Notes: generated by a model from the letters alone, not told the origin. DNA of 48,749 nt from Bacteroidales bacterium (GCA_012519425.1 JAAYQF010000126.1:1-48749); one strand, 5' to 3'; shown: positions 1 to 8,862, counted from the stretch's first letter. Translations and numbers: made by a program.

Positions 1-119
1 GCCCGCTTCGCTCGAAAAATTAGCGCTCGAACAGCTAAATCGTCCAAACTCGCAACTTCGTTGCTCAAACAAGGACGATTCTTAACGCTGTTCTCACTTA
101 TTTTTCGGCTCACCGGACG
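1..119. repeat. Long imperfect palindrome (dispersed intergenic repeat, copy A)
   Basis: Positions 1-45 and 73-119 are imperfect inverted arms. The best-matched parts are AATCGTCC against GGACGATT, GAACAGC against GCTGTTC, and CGAAAAAT against ATTTTTCG. The loop holds a smaller hairpin (GCAAC TTC GTTGC). The left arm is nearly identical, in inverted orientation, to 36377-36434, so this is a repeat family present at least twice here. It may begin before the window. No ORF in it looks real. Confidence 0.7.
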
Positions 120-190
120 AGGTCGGTCATTACCCAACACATAAAATCCTGCAAACTAATTAATTGTTTAACTATTTAGACTTCAAAAAG

Positions 191-565
191 ATGGTAACAA
201 TCAAAAAAGATATTAATGAAAAACTTTATCAAACTGCTCTGTTAAGAATAGATGAGTTGCTACATGAAGTTACAGATGAGACACCTGTATCCGATAAAAG
301 AGCCATCGAATTATCTTTGATGTCTGATATAGTCATGGCTTATGAGGAGAAACATTTCCCTATTGCATCATCTCCTTTGGCTGACGTGATGAAAATAGCA
401 TTGGAAGAAAAAAACATATCTCAAAAAGCCTTGGCAGAACGTATTGGCGTATCTCCATCTCGGATAAGCGAATACTTAAGCGGGAAAGCTGAGCCTACAT
501 TAAAAATCGCCCGCGCCATCAGTAAGGAACTGAAGATTGCGCCGGCGATTGTATTGGGAGTATAA
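191..565 (+). CDS. HigA-like XRE-family helix-turn-helix protein, possible orphan antitoxin
   Basis: A 124-residue protein. The N-terminal ~65 residues are a helical region like that of HigA antitoxins. The C-terminal ~55 residues are an XRE/Cro helix-turn-helix (ISQKALAERIGVSPSRISEYLSGKAEPTLK). The ATG at 191 is chosen over an upstream TTG at 164. HigA usually follows a HigB toxin gene, but the space upstream is filled by a palindromic repeat with no toxin ORF, so the partner is either lost or lies outside the window. It is convergent with ahcY, 7 bases apart. The fold is clear; the antitoxin role is inferred from family resemblance. It could instead be a simple chromosomal repressor. Confidence 0.75.
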   Translation: MVTIKKDINEKLYQTALLRIDELLHEVTDETPVSDKRAIELSLMSDIVMAYEEKHFPIASSPLADVMKIALEEKNISQKALAERIGVSPSRISEYLSGKAEPTLKIARAISKELKIAPAIVLGV

Positions 566-572
566 AAGAAGC

Positions 573-1994
573 TTAGTATCTGTAATGCTCCGGCTTGTAC
601 GGACCATCCACCTCAACACCAATATAAGCCGCTTGTTCGGGAGTGAGTTTGGTTAATTTAACGCCCAATTGTTCCAGGTGCAGGCGTGCAACTTCCTCAT
701 CCAAATGTTTGGGCAAGCGATACACGTCAATGGGATAATCCTTGGTATGCAGTTCAATTTGAGCCAAAGTCTGGTTGGTAAACGAATTACTCATCACAAA
801 AGAGGGATGACCGGTCGCACAACCCAAATTCACCAGACGACCATCTGCCAGTAAAATAATGCTGTTCCCTGTAGGAAAAGTATATTTATCCACTTGCGGT
901 TTAATATTCACCCTTTTTATCCCGGGATATTTTTTCAATTTTTCTACCTGAATTTCATTGTCGAAATGACCAATATTGCACACGATGGAACCATCATTCA
1001 TTTTGGCCATGTGCTCAATGCGTATCACATCCTTATTGCCGGTAGTGGTCACAAAGACATTGCCCTCGCTGAGGGCGTCCTCAACCGTGCAAACTTCAAA
1101 ACCTTCCATGGCTGCCTGTAAAGCACAGATGGGATCAATTTCGGTAACCAATACCCGCGAACCATATGCACGCATAGATTTGGCTGAACCTTTACCCACG
1201 TCACCATAACCACAAACCACCACCACTTTACCGGCGAGCATCACGTCTGTAGCACGCTTGATGCCGTCAGCCAAAGATTCGCGACAGCCGTATAAATTAT
1301 CGAACTTAGATTTGGTTACAGAATCGTTGACATTGAAAGCCGGAAATAATAATTTACCCTGCTCCATCATTTGATAAAGGCGATGAACACCCGTTGTGGT
1401 CTCTTCAGAAACTCCACGAATTTCTTTCACCATTTCCTTCCATATACCCTTGCGCTCCATCAAAACCCTTTTCAGGATGGCGTAAAGTTCTCTTTCATCT
1501 TCACCCTCAGCTTCTTTATTGAGTACTTCGGCATTTTCTTCAGCAGCTACTCCCATATGCAACATCAGCGTAGCATCTCCACCATCATCCACTATCAAAG
1601 TAGGACCCTGATCTTTACCAAAAGAAAGCGCTTGCAGGGTACACCACCAATATTCCTCTAAGGTTTCTCCTTTCCATGCAAACACAGGAATACCGGCTTT
1701 TGCAATGGCTGCTGCCGCGTGATCCTGAGTAGAATAGATATTACAACTGCACCAGCGCACCTCTGCACCCAATTCAACCAAAGTCTCAATCAAAACAGCA
1801 GTCTGGATGGTCATATGCAAAGAACCCATGATGCGAGCACCTTTCAAAGGTTTCTTTTTGCCAAAACGAGCGCGCAAGGACATCAGTCCCGGCATTTCTT
1901 TTTCAGCTAATTCTATTTCTTTCCTGCCATAATCAGCCAAGGAAACATCGGCTACTCGATAGGGTAAATCACTGAACAATACGTTAGTAGTCAT
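573..1994 (-). CDS. ahcY: Adenosylhomocysteinase (S-adenosyl-L-homocysteine hydrolase)
   Basis: It reversibly splits S-adenosylhomocysteine into homocysteine and adenosine in the cytosol, recycling the by-product of SAM-dependent methylation. The ~473-residue length is normal for the family. Visible hallmarks are the substrate/NAD region [11 protein letters not shown] (about residues 223-233), the Rossmann glycine motif GYGDVGKG (about 262-269) and the conserved C-terminus KPEHYRY, whose Lys and Tyr complete the NAD site of the neighbouring subunit. The ATG at 1994 is preferred to a TTG two codons upstream. A TAACTTTG promoter box lies upstream on the minus strand. The gene stands alone and is convergent with the XRE regulator. 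Confidence 0.98.
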   Translation of the reverse strand: MTTNVLFSDLPYRVADVSLADYGRKEIELAEKEMPGLMSLRARFGKKKPLKGARIMGSLHMTIQTAVLIETLVELGAEVRWCSCNIYSTQDHAAAAIAKAGIPVFAWKGETLEEYWWCTLQALSFGKDQGPTLIVDDGGDATLMLHMGVAAEENAEVLNKEAEGEDERELYAILKRVLMERKGIWKEMVKEIRGVSEETTTGVHRLYQMMEQGKLLFPAFNVNDSVTKSKFDNLYGCRESLADGIKRATDVMLAGKVVVVCGYGDVGKGSAKSMRAYGSRVLVTEIDPICALQAAMEGFEVCTVEDALSEGNVFVTTTGNKDVIRIEHMAKMNDGSIVCNIGHFDNEIQVEKLKKYPGIKRVNIKPQVDKYTFPTGNSIILLADGRLVNLGCATGHPSFVMSNSFTNQTLAQIELHTKDYPIDVYRLPKHLDEEVARLHLEQLGVKLTKLTPEQAAYIGVEVDGPYKPEHYRY

Positions 1995-2043
1995 GAACAA
2001 AAGGATTAAAAATATTTTAAAACTGCTTAATATAAGCCGGACG

Positions 2044-2051
2044 CAAAGTTA
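2044..2051 (-). promoter_or_regulatory. Predicted -7 promoter box for ahcY
   Basis: The minus strand reads TAACTTTG, matching the Bacteroidota sigma-ABfr -7 consensus TAnnTTTG about 50 bases upstream of the ahcY ATG. No well-spaced -33 TTTG is seen. Confidence 0.55.
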
Positions 2052-2080
2052 CGAATAATATCAAACAAATTAAATTTATT

Positions 2081-2088
2081 TATCTTTG
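2081..2088 (+). promoter_or_regulatory. Predicted -7 promoter box for the TatD-like gene
   Basis: TATCTTTG matches TAnnTTTG. It ends 15 bases before the ATG at 2104, so the transcript leader would be only about 5-10 bases. Confidence 0.6.
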
Positions 2089-2103
2089 CTTTTTACTTAC
2101 TCC

Positions 2104-2727
2104 ATGTTCATTGATGTACACACACATAAAATCAATTCTGACGATATTCCCATCATATACAATGTCAGGATAAACGATGATGCGGTATCATTACCACATG
2201 GTCAGCACATTTATTTTTCGGCCGGCATACATCCCTGGGATGCTGAAAAAGTACGTTCAGTGTGGTACGACAACATGACAATCATGTTGAATTACAAGCA
2301 GGTGATAGCTGTGGGAGAATGCGGTTTGGATAAGCATACATCTGTCTCTCCTGAAAAACAACTTGAAATATTCGAAAAACACATCCATCTTTCGGAGACA
2401 AATCAATTACCATTGCTCATTCATTGTGTAGGATTCAGCCATGAAATTATCCGTCTTCATCAATATTTTAAACCCAAACAAGCCTGGATTATACATGGTT
2501 TCAGGGGAAAACCCGAATTAGCATTACAGTTTTTGAAAGAAGACATTTATTTATCTTTTGGAGAAAAATTCAATGTAGAATCCGTAAAGATCACTCCTCT
2601 AAACAGGCTATTGATAGAAACTGATGAAAGCCAAACATCCATTAAAGATTTGTATCAACGCATCGCAGAGATCAAAGAATGTGATGTGAGAAAATTAAAA
2701 GCAGCGAATGATTTGTTTGGGATTTAA
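2104..2727 (+). CDS. TatD-family metal-dependent hydrolase (putative DNase)
   Basis: A ~207-residue amidohydrolase-fold protein. It shows the TatD motif series: metal-binding DVHTHK at the N-terminus, AGIHPWD, the metal-bridging glutamate in GECGLDK, HCVG, IIHGFRG, and the catalytic aspartate region LLIETDES near the C-terminus. Family members are Mg-dependent nucleases acting on DNA or tRNA, or have unknown substrates. It is shorter than E. coli TatD (~260 residues), as is common for Bacteroidota members. The ATG at 2104 directly precedes FIDVHTH, and a promoter box overlaps any earlier start. Confidence 0.85.
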   Translation: MFIDVHTHKINSDDIPIIYNVRINDDAVSLPHGQHIYFSAGIHPWDAEKVRSVWYDNMTIMLNYKQVIAVGECGLDKHTSVSPEKQLEIFEKHIHLSETNQLPLLIHCVGFSHEIIRLHQYFKPKQAWIIHGFRGKPELALQFLKEDIYLSFGEKFNVESVKITPLNRLLIETDESQTSIKDLYQRIAEIKECDVRKLKAANDLFGI

Positions 2728-2800
2728 GGCCTAGGCTAATGCACCATATTAATTGAACTCCGTCCTTCCGTATCGATATCCCTTAGTTAGAAAAAACCAT

Positions 2801-2808
2801 TACCTTTG
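2801..2808 (+). promoter_or_regulatory. Predicted -7 promoter box for the S41 peptidase gene
   Basis: TACCTTTG fits TAnnTTTG and ends 21 bases before the ATG at 2830. This also argues against translation starting further upstream. Confidence 0.6.
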
Positions 2809-2829
2809 TCATTCAATAATTTTTATAAA

Positions 2830-4479
2830 ATGAAAAGAGTTTTTCTATTCGCTTGTGTTATATTCAGCTCCGTAGCTGCCTTTTCGCAACTTCGGCTCAC
2901 TGCCGACATATTAAAATTAAACAATGTATTCAGTGCCATTACCAATCTTTATGTAGATTCCGTGGATGAAAAGAAATTGGTTGAAACGGCAATTGTTGCT
3001 GCTTTGAAGGATTTGGATCCTCATTCTTCGTATATCCCGAAAGAAGAGGTTGAGAAAACAAATGAACCTCTGGAAGGAAGTTTTGAAGGGGTGGGCATAC
3101 AATTTCAGATTTTCAATGATACCATATTGGTAGTGCAAACCATAACCGGCACGCCGGCCGAAAAGGTGGGAGTCAAACCGGGTGACAGAATTGTGTATAT
3201 AGATGGAGAATTGATAGCCGGACAGAAAATACAAAATTCAGATGTAACAAAACGATTGCGGGGAAAGAAAGGCTCAGAGGTAGAAGTAAAAATTTTGCGC
3301 CGCGGTGTGCCGGAATTAATCCTGTTTAAAATCATACGCGATAAAATACCGGTTAACAGCATTGATGCATCTTACATGATTGATGAGGAAATCGGTTACA
3401 TTAAAATCAACAATTTTGGCAGCAAGACCATTGATGAATATAAAGCCGCATTTTTTGCTTTGAAAAAAGAGGGCATGAAACATTTAATTTTAAATCTTCA
3501 AGGTAACGGAGGTGGTTACCTCAATGCGGCCATCGAACTGGCAGATGAGTTTTTGAGCCGGGATAAATTGATTGTATATACGGAAGGCTTAAGGCAAAGG
3601 CGCATGACTTCTACCGCAACGGCTATTGGAGGATTTGAACAGGGAAAGTTGATTATTTTGGTAGATGAATATTCCGCTTCAGCCAGTGAAATCGTTTCAG
3701 GTGCCGTACAAGATTGGGACCGGGGAATAATTGTGGGCAGACGGACGTTCGGTAAAGGGCTGGTACAACGCCAAATTCCTTTGTCTGACGGATCTATGCT
3801 GCGTTTAACAACATCGCGCTATTATACACCCAGTGGCAGATCCATTCAAAAACCCTACAATGATGGCGTAGAAAAGTACAGAAAAGATCTGGCAGACAGG
3901 TATGAACATGGTGAGATGCAGCATATTGATTCCATTCATTTTTCTGATTCACTTAAATACACAACCAATGTATTAAAAAGGACAGTCTATGGTGGGGGCG
4001 GTATCATGCCTGATGTATTTGTTCCTTTAGACACAACCCGCTTTACTGATTTCCACAGAAAGATTGTAGCGCAAGGCGTCATGAATAAAATTGTAGTTGA
4101 ATATATTGACAGAAACAGAAACAGCTTGAAAAGGAAATACCGTGATTTTGAGCAGTATAAAAATACATTCTCCATAGGTACGGATTTTTTGGATCAAATA
4201 AAAGAAATGGCTGAACAAGAGGGAATAGTGTATGATGAAGAACAATACAATCGATCAAAAGACTTGATCAGCTTACAGTTAAAAGCCCTTATTGCACGTG
4301 ATATTTGGTCAATGAACGAATATTATCGCATCATGGATGCAGAAAATGAGGCATTGCAACGAGCCGTACATATCCTCCGAAATCCTGATGAATACAGTCA
4401 GATCCTAAGCAAGAATTTGGAACACGAAACTCTAGTTTCAGAATTTGCACCTCATGAACCCGGACCTCGGAACCCATAA
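2830..4479 (+). CDS. S41-family C-terminal processing peptidase with PDZ domain
   Basis: A ~549-residue protein with an N-terminal signal peptide (MKRVFLFACVIFSSVAAFSQ). An N-terminal helical part is followed by a PDZ domain (region GVGIQFQIFNDT to VKILRRG) and an S41 catalytic domain. The catalytic serine lies in YSASASEIVSG and the lysine in RTFGKGLVQ, which together form the Ser-Lys dyad of CtpA/Tsp enzymes. It probably trims or degrades periplasmic proteins. The last dozen codons run into a low-complexity spacer (…EPGPRNP), so the native C-terminus may have been extended by that repeat. pnuC follows 21 bases later on the same strand. The product is certain; no specific substrate can be named. 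Confidence 0.92.
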   Translation: MKRVFLFACVIFSSVAAFSQLRLTADILKLNNVFSAITNLYVDSVDEKKLVETAIVAALKDLDPHSSYIPKEEVEKTNEPLEGSFEGVGIQFQIFNDTILVVQTITGTPAEKVGVKPGDRIVYIDGELIAGQKIQNSDVTKRLRGKKGSEVEVKILRRGVPELILFKIIRDKIPVNSIDASYMIDEEIGYIKINNFGSKTIDEYKAAFFALKKEGMKHLILNLQGNGGGYLNAAIELADEFLSRDKLIVYTEGLRQRRMTSTATAIGGFEQGKLIILVDEYSASASEIVSGAVQDWDRGIIVGRRTFGKGLVQRQIPLSDGSMLRLTTSRYYTPSGRSIQKPYNDGVEKYRKDLADRYEHGEMQHIDSIHFSDSLKYTTNVLKRTVYGGGGIMPDVFVPLDTTRFTDFHRKIVAQGVMNKIVVEYIDRNRNSLKRKYRDFEQYKNTFSIGTDFLDQIKEMAEQEGIVYDEEQYNRSKDLISLQLKALIARDIWSMNEYYRIMDAENEALQRAVHILRNPDEYSQILSKNLEHETLVSEFAPHEPGPRNP

Positions 4480-4500
4480 CTCGGAACTCATATCCAAATC

Positions 4501-5094
4501 ATGCTCCTTTATCTTTCCCAACACCTCATCGAAATTACCGGTACCCTGCTCAGTTTGGTGTACCTCTATCTTTCCATTCAGCAAAGGATCAGCCTTTGGA
4601 TTTTTGGATTTTTAAGTTCCGCATTATACATCGTGGTCTTCTTTCAAAGTAAGTTCTATGCTGATATGTCTTTGCAGGTTTATTATTTAGTAGTAAGCGT
4701 ATATGGATGGATCAGTTGGAAGAAAGGCAAAGCTGATACGGGAGAAGATCTGCCTGTTCGAAAAACAACCATGCATCAGGGCATCATGCTTACATCCCTG
4801 ACAATTGCCGTCTTTTTTATCTACTATTACATTCTGACTGTCTTTACTGATTCTCCGGTACCTATTGGAGATTCATTTACCACCGCCCTCAGCATCACTG
4901 CTACCTGGATGCTTGCCAAAAAAATGATAGAACATTGGTTTGTTTGGATTGTTGTAGACACCGTCGCTGTGGGGCTGTACATATACAGAGGACTTTATCC
5001 AACCGCTTTTTTATTTGTCGTTTATTCCGTCATGGCAATAGTCGGCTGGATACAGTGGAAAAAATCTTTGGATACACAAAAGTTAATAATGTAA
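4501..5094 (+). CDS. pnuC: PnuC-like nicotinamide/vitamin precursor transporter
   Basis: A 197-residue inner-membrane protein of the PnuC family, which carry nicotinamide riboside or related vitamins by facilitated diffusion. About seven hydrophobic segments are visible. Typical motifs are WIFGFLSSALYIVVFFQSKFYADMSLQ with the following YGW(I)SWKKG, and a late WIVVDTVAVGLY with a terminal WIQWKKS. Some Bacteroidota relatives (PnuT) sit behind TPP riboswitches and take thiamine; no such riboswitch is seen here. The gene follows the S41 peptidase by 21 bases across a GGAACTC-type spacer and may be co-transcribed with it. Confidence 0.88.
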   Translation: MLLYLSQHLIEITGTLLSLVYLYLSIQQRISLWIFGFLSSALYIVVFFQSKFYADMSLQVYYLVVSVYGWISWKKGKADTGEDLPVRKTTMHQGIMLTSLTIAVFFIYYYILTVFTDSPVPIGDSFTTALSITATWMLAKKMIEHWFVWIVVDTVAVGLYIYRGLYPTAFLFVVYSVMAIVGWIQWKKSLDTQKLIM

Positions 5095-5134
5095 AATAAT
5101 TAGAGAAATTTTTCTCCAATCAGAACTATAATTG

Positions 5135-5142
5135 TACTTTTG
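5135..5142 (+). promoter_or_regulatory. Predicted -7 promoter box for mdh
   Basis: TACTTTTG matches TAnnTTTG. The inferred start near 5149 leaves a leader of ~165 bases before the mdh ATG, much longer than other leaders in this window. Confidence 0.55.
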
Positions 5143-5209
5143 CGAGTCTTTTTTAAAGCATAAACAAACCTTACGAGTTTCTATCTTGTTCGGTCATGTA
5201 TTAATTCAG

Positions 5210-5227
5210 TTATGATCACAGTCATAA
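5210..5227. promoter_or_regulatory. Small perfect palindrome in the mdh leader
   Basis: TTATGA, a 6-base spacer and TCATAA form a perfect inverted repeat inside the long mdh leader. It could be an operator or a small RNA hairpin. The function is not established from sequence. Confidence 0.35.
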
Positions 5228-5315
5228 ATCAACATCGAGCATTATAAGCAAGTCGGGTGCGTACAAAGCTTCAATACTAATTAAATACTAAAATTAAAAT
5301 TCAAACTTAATTTCT

Positions 5316-6257
5316 ATGTCTAAAGTAACTGTAATAGGTGCCGGAAATGTTGGTTCAACATGTGCAAGCGTATTGGCTGTAAATGAAGTAGCAGATAAAA
5401 TAGTATTACTTGATGTAAAAGAAGGCATTTCTGAAGGAAAAGCCCTTGATATCATGCAGGCTTCCACATTGTTGGGATTTAACTCTACGCTGATAGGAAG
5501 TTCGAACGATTATACGCTTACCGCTGATTCTGACGTAGCCGTAATTACCTCAGGTATTCCCCGGAAGCCCGGTATGACCCGGGAGGAATTGATTGGTGTA
5601 AATGCCAATATCGTAAATTCGGTTGTAGAAAATGTTTTGAAATATTCTCCGGATGCTGTTTTGGTCATAATCAGTAATCCAATGGATACCATGACCCATC
5701 TTACATTGAAAAGTACCGGTTTGCCTAACAACAGGGTGATCGGCATGGGTGGTGCTTTGGATAGTGCTCGTTTCAGGTTTTATTTAAGTAAGGCGCTGGA
5801 TGCACAGCCCAACGAAATACAAGGTACTGTTATTGGCGGTCATGGTGACACAACTATGATTCCTCTAACACGTTATGCCTCTTATAAAGGCCGTCCGATT
5901 TCTGAGATTTTAGACAAGGAAACAATGGACAAAGTGGTTGCTGACACCATGGTGGGTGGTGCAACATTGACCAAATTGATTGGTACATCCGCCTGGTATG
6001 CTCCGGGAGCATCAGTTGCCTATGTGGTAAAGTCTATTTTACGTGACCAGAAAAAAGTGATCACTTGCTCTGTTGCATTGGAAGGAGAATATGGCCAGAA
6101 GGATATCTGCATAGGCGTCCCCGTGGTTGTAGGACGAAGGGGAGTAGAACAAATCCTTGATTATAAGTTAAATGAAGAAGAAATGGATTTGTTTTTAAAA
6201 AGCTGTAATGCTGTAAGAGCAACGAATAATGTACTGAAAGATCTGGGACTACTATAA
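5316..6257 (+). CDS. mdh: Malate dehydrogenase (LDH-like type)
   Basis: A 313-residue NAD-dependent malate dehydrogenase interconverting malate and oxaloacetate. The Rossmann motif GAGNVG is at residues 8-13 and Asp34 follows, as expected for NAD specificity. The active-site loop RKPGMTR carries Arg83 and Arg89, the substrate arginine is Arg152 in LDSARFR, and the catalytic histidine is His176 in GGHGDTT. The first loop arginine of RKPGM marks malate rather than lactate preference. The gene is monocistronic: it has its own promoter and long leader, and a strong intrinsic terminator follows. Confidence 0.97.
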   Translation: MSKVTVIGAGNVGSTCASVLAVNEVADKIVLLDVKEGISEGKALDIMQASTLLGFNSTLIGSSNDYTLTADSDVAVITSGIPRKPGMTREELIGVNANIVNSVVENVLKYSPDAVLVIISNPMDTMTHLTLKSTGLPNNRVIGMGGALDSARFRFYLSKALDAQPNEIQGTVIGGHGDTTMIPLTRYASYKGRPISEILDKETMDKVVADTMVGGATLTKLIGTSAWYAPGASVAYVVKSILRDQKKVITCSVALEGEYGQKDICIGVPVVVGRRGVEQILDYKLNEEEMDLFLKSCNAVRATNNVLKDLGLL

Positions 6258-6267
6258 GTTTATGATC

Positions 6268-6290
6268 GGTGACTCCTTGCCGGAATCACC
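6268..6290 (+). terminator. Auxiliary stem-loop after mdh
   Basis: GGTGACTCC and GGAATCACC pair over 9 positions with one mismatch around a 5-base loop, just after the mdh stop. No T-run follows, so it is more likely a 3'-end stabilising or processing hairpin than a terminator itself. Confidence 0.4.
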
Positions 6291-6313
6291 AGTGCTTAAC
6301 ACAATAATATATT

Positions 6314-6347
6314 GAGACGCAAGATTTTGCCTTGCGTCTCTCTTTTT
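6314..6347 (+). terminator. Rho-independent terminator of mdh
   Basis: GAGACGCAAG and CTTGCGTCTC form a perfect 10-bp stem with a 7-base loop. It is followed at once by TCTTTTTG. Confidence 0.9.
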
Positions 6348-6420
6348 GTAAAAGCCTTTGCCTGTGAAATCTTTCTTGATCCAATCCGACATCCTGATAT
6401 TCAGTATCCAAAAAATCCAT

Positions 6421-6428
6421 TATCTTTG
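6421..6428 (+). promoter_or_regulatory. Predicted -7 promoter box for the outer-membrane barrel gene
   Basis: TATCTTTG matches TAnnTTTG, 42 bases upstream of the ATG at 6471. It lies within a longer open frame that begins inside the mdh terminator, which shows that the longer frame is not the gene. Confidence 0.6.
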
Positions 6429-6470
6429 GGCTTTATTTCTTCAATCATCATTCAAATAAAATTGAAAATT

Positions 6471-7745
6471 ATGAGGACTAAAGCCCTTATTTTGAGCTTA
6501 ATATTCTGCTCATTGACCATTTTCTCCCAAGAAAAAATAAAAACCGGTTTTGGCTTTGGAGCCATTCCGGCCGTTTCTTTTGACTCTGACCTGGGTTTTC
6601 AATATGGAGCCATCGTGAATTTATTTCATTATGGAGATGGATCACGTTATCCCAAATACGATCATTCTTTGTATTTAGAATGGTCACGCTATACCAAAGG
6701 CACCGGAATCAATCGCATCATGTACGATTCCGAAAAGTTGATCCCCAACATCAAGACTACAGTAGATGTGACTTATTTTACCGATCAGATGCTGTCTTTT
6801 TATGGTTTCAACGGCTATCAGTCCGTTTATGATGAAAATCAATCCCGCCTTTTTAACAGCATGGAGCGCAATATGTTCCGTGCCAAAGCTGACGTACAAG
6901 GAAACTTCGGATCGTCAAAATTCGGTTGGGTGGGAGGATATTCTTTTTATCATTTTGATATGGACTCAGTGAATATCGATAAGTTGGGTTTGGATGCTGA
7001 GCCCGGCGGTTCACTCTATCAACGTTATGTTAAACATGGAGTTATAGGTGCTGACGAAGCTAATGGGGGGTATATCAATTACTTAAAAATCGGCTTAAAA
7101 TATGACTCCCGTGATCAACAGGCATTCGCGTCCCAGGGCATTTGGACAGAAGCAGTAATCCAATCTGCCCCGGGATTTATCAATCCGTTTCCCCATACCA
7201 AGTTTGCATTGATACACCGCCAATACTTCCCCATCATCAAAAATGATATGGTATTCGCATACAGATTGACTTATCAGGCTACCGTAGGAAAAAGCAAAGT
7301 ACCATATTATGCACAACCTCTTTTGATAACAAGCTTCCTGACTGCTGCCGAAAATCAAGGTTTAGGTGGTAAAAGATCGCTCAGGGGTGTTATGCGCAAC
7401 AGGGTGATAGGTAATGATATCACCTTTGGTAATTTTGAGTTCAGGTATAAGTTTTTCAAATTTTCACTTTTTAATCAAAACTTTTATTTGGGTACCAATG
7501 TATTTTTCGACAGTGGAGTTATATTGAGACCTATCGCTATCGAAGGTTTTGACATTATGACACAAGAAGTTAAAGATGAATTGATGCTGACAGATTATAA
7601 AGCCGGGAAATTTCACAACTCGGCGGGTATAGGCTTAAAAATTGGCTGGAACGAAAACTTTATTATTTCCGTTGACCATGGTCGTTCTCTGAACAGAGAA
7701 GATGGTGTTGCAGGTACTTATGTCAACCTGAATTATATGTTCTGA
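6471..7745 (+). CDS. BamA/TamA-like outer-membrane beta-barrel protein without POTRA domains
   Basis: A 424-residue protein. It has a signal peptide (MRTKALILSLIFCSLTIFSQ), then alternating beta-strand sequence rich in aromatic residues, and a C-terminal aromatic residue (NLNYMF), as in outer-membrane barrels. GGKRSLRGVMRNRVIG resembles the conserved loop of the Omp85/surface-antigen (D15) family. There is no room for POTRA domains, so it is a barrel-only member of unknown cargo. The ATG at 6471 follows a promoter box and opens the signal peptide. Its stop overlaps the start of the glycosyltransferase (TGATG), which suggests translational coupling. Confidence 0.78.
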   Translation: MRTKALILSLIFCSLTIFSQEKIKTGFGFGAIPAVSFDSDLGFQYGAIVNLFHYGDGSRYPKYDHSLYLEWSRYTKGTGINRIMYDSEKLIPNIKTTVDVTYFTDQMLSFYGFNGYQSVYDENQSRLFNSMERNMFRAKADVQGNFGSSKFGWVGGYSFYHFDMDSVNIDKLGLDAEPGGSLYQRYVKHGVIGADEANGGYINYLKIGLKYDSRDQQAFASQGIWTEAVIQSAPGFINPFPHTKFALIHRQYFPIIKNDMVFAYRLTYQATVGKSKVPYYAQPLLITSFLTAAENQGLGGKRSLRGVMRNRVIGNDITFGNFEFRYKFFKFSLFNQNFYLGTNVFFDSGVILRPIAIEGFDIMTQEVKDELMLTDYKAGKFHNSAGIGLKIGWNENFIISVDHGRSLNREDGVAGTYVNLNYMF

Positions 7746-8857
7746 TGCTGAGCACAACGGCTTTTTTATCTTTTGCGCTGACCATTTTTTACCTTTTGCT
7801 GGTTTTTACCCTGATCAGGGGTTGGCATCGTGTTCCTGATCTTGTGGGTAAAACCGAACTTAAAAAAGAGGAAAAGGCAATTTTACCGAAACCATCCCTA
7901 GTCATCTGTTGCAAAAATGAAGAACAAAATCTTCCAACCTTGATTGAAGCCCTACGCAATCAGACACATCAGGATTTTGAGCTGATTTGGGTCAATGATC
8001 ATTCTACAGACAATACCCTGCCTATATTGCAAAATTCATTGAGCTTATTTGCAAAAGCACAACTTATTCAATCTCCCAAACCCGGAAAGAAACAGGCACA
8101 ACGAGCGGGGGTATTGGCTGCTGCCAACGACTTTATCATTACCACGGATGCCGACTGCGTACCTCATCCCCGGTGGATAGAGACCCTGGTGGAATTTCAA
8201 CACAAGCAGCAAGCAGATTTGATCATTGCTCCCGTAAGATTTAATGGCGGAAATTCATTCTTTGCCAAACTACAACAATTGGAGTTTGCCACCTTGGTTG
8301 GTTCAGGTTTGGCTGCTGCCGGTAATGAGAGACCGATTTTTTGCAATGCTGCAAATATGGCTTTCAACAAAGAAAGTTGGTTAAAAAGTCAAGCAGATTT
8401 ACGCGCGGAAGAGATATCCGGTGATGATGTTTTTTTGTTACATGCCATTAAAAAAAGAAAAGGCAAAATCACACCTTTACTTTCACCTGATGCATTCGTG
8501 GCAACCACTCCGAATTCAAACTTGAAAGCCTTTGTACGCCAACGTACCAGATGGGCTTCCAAAGCTGTCAAATATACAGATTGTGACAGCATTGTAACGG
8601 GCCTGGCTGTAGGTGCCATGAATGCCTTACTGTTGGTGCTGTTTTTTATGGGAATATTTTACAAAGAAATTTGGAACTTGTGGGGGTCCGTTTTCCTGAT
8701 CAAATTTTTTGTGGATTATATCTTCCTCTTGAAAATTAAAGATTTTTTCCGGCTAAAACTCAGTTTTGGAATGACACTTTCATTATCCCTATTTTATCCG
8801 CTTTATGTAGGAGCAGTAGGTATAAGGTCTATTTTCAGAAACAAAAACGACTGGTGA
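7745..8857 (+). CDS. Membrane-bound family 2 glycosyltransferase
   Basis: A 370-residue protein with an N-terminal membrane segment (residues ~5-25), a GT-A domain and two or three C-terminal membrane segments. Motifs are VICCKNEEQNLP, the nucleotide-sugar region VNDHSTDNT, the metal-binding DADC (a DxD), the acceptor-side EEISGDDVFLL and the RQRTRWASK (QxxRW-like) motif of processive GT2 enzymes such as cellulose or hyaluronan synthases. It probably transfers sugar from a nucleotide donor to an envelope lipid or glycan at the inner membrane. The start overlaps the stop of the upstream barrel gene by one base. It is convergent with the Rieske-like gene, 5 bases away. Confidence 0.88.
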   Translation: MLSTTAFLSFALTIFYLLLVFTLIRGWHRVPDLVGKTELKKEEKAILPKPSLVICCKNEEQNLPTLIEALRNQTHQDFELIWVNDHSTDNTLPILQNSLSLFAKAQLIQSPKPGKKQAQRAGVLAAANDFIITTDADCVPHPRWIETLVEFQHKQQADLIIAPVRFNGGNSFFAKLQQLEFATLVGSGLAAAGNERPIFCNAANMAFNKESWLKSQADLRAEEISGDDVFLLHAIKKRKGKITPLLSPDAFVATTPNSNLKAFVRQRTRWASKAVKYTDCDSIVTGLAVGAMNALLLVLFFMGIFYKEIWNLWGSVFLIKFFVDYIFLLKIKDFFRLKLSFGMTLSLSLFYPLYVGAVGIRSIFRNKNDW

Positions 8858-8862
8858 CTACC

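Noticed and set aside
1371-1661. Plus-strand open frames opposite ahcY
   Set aside because: They lie fully within a conserved gene on the other strand and lack any start signals or protein-like pattern.
4455-5094. TPP riboswitch before pnuC
   Set aside because: The gap is only 21 bases of repeat sequence and no thi-box-like sequence is present.
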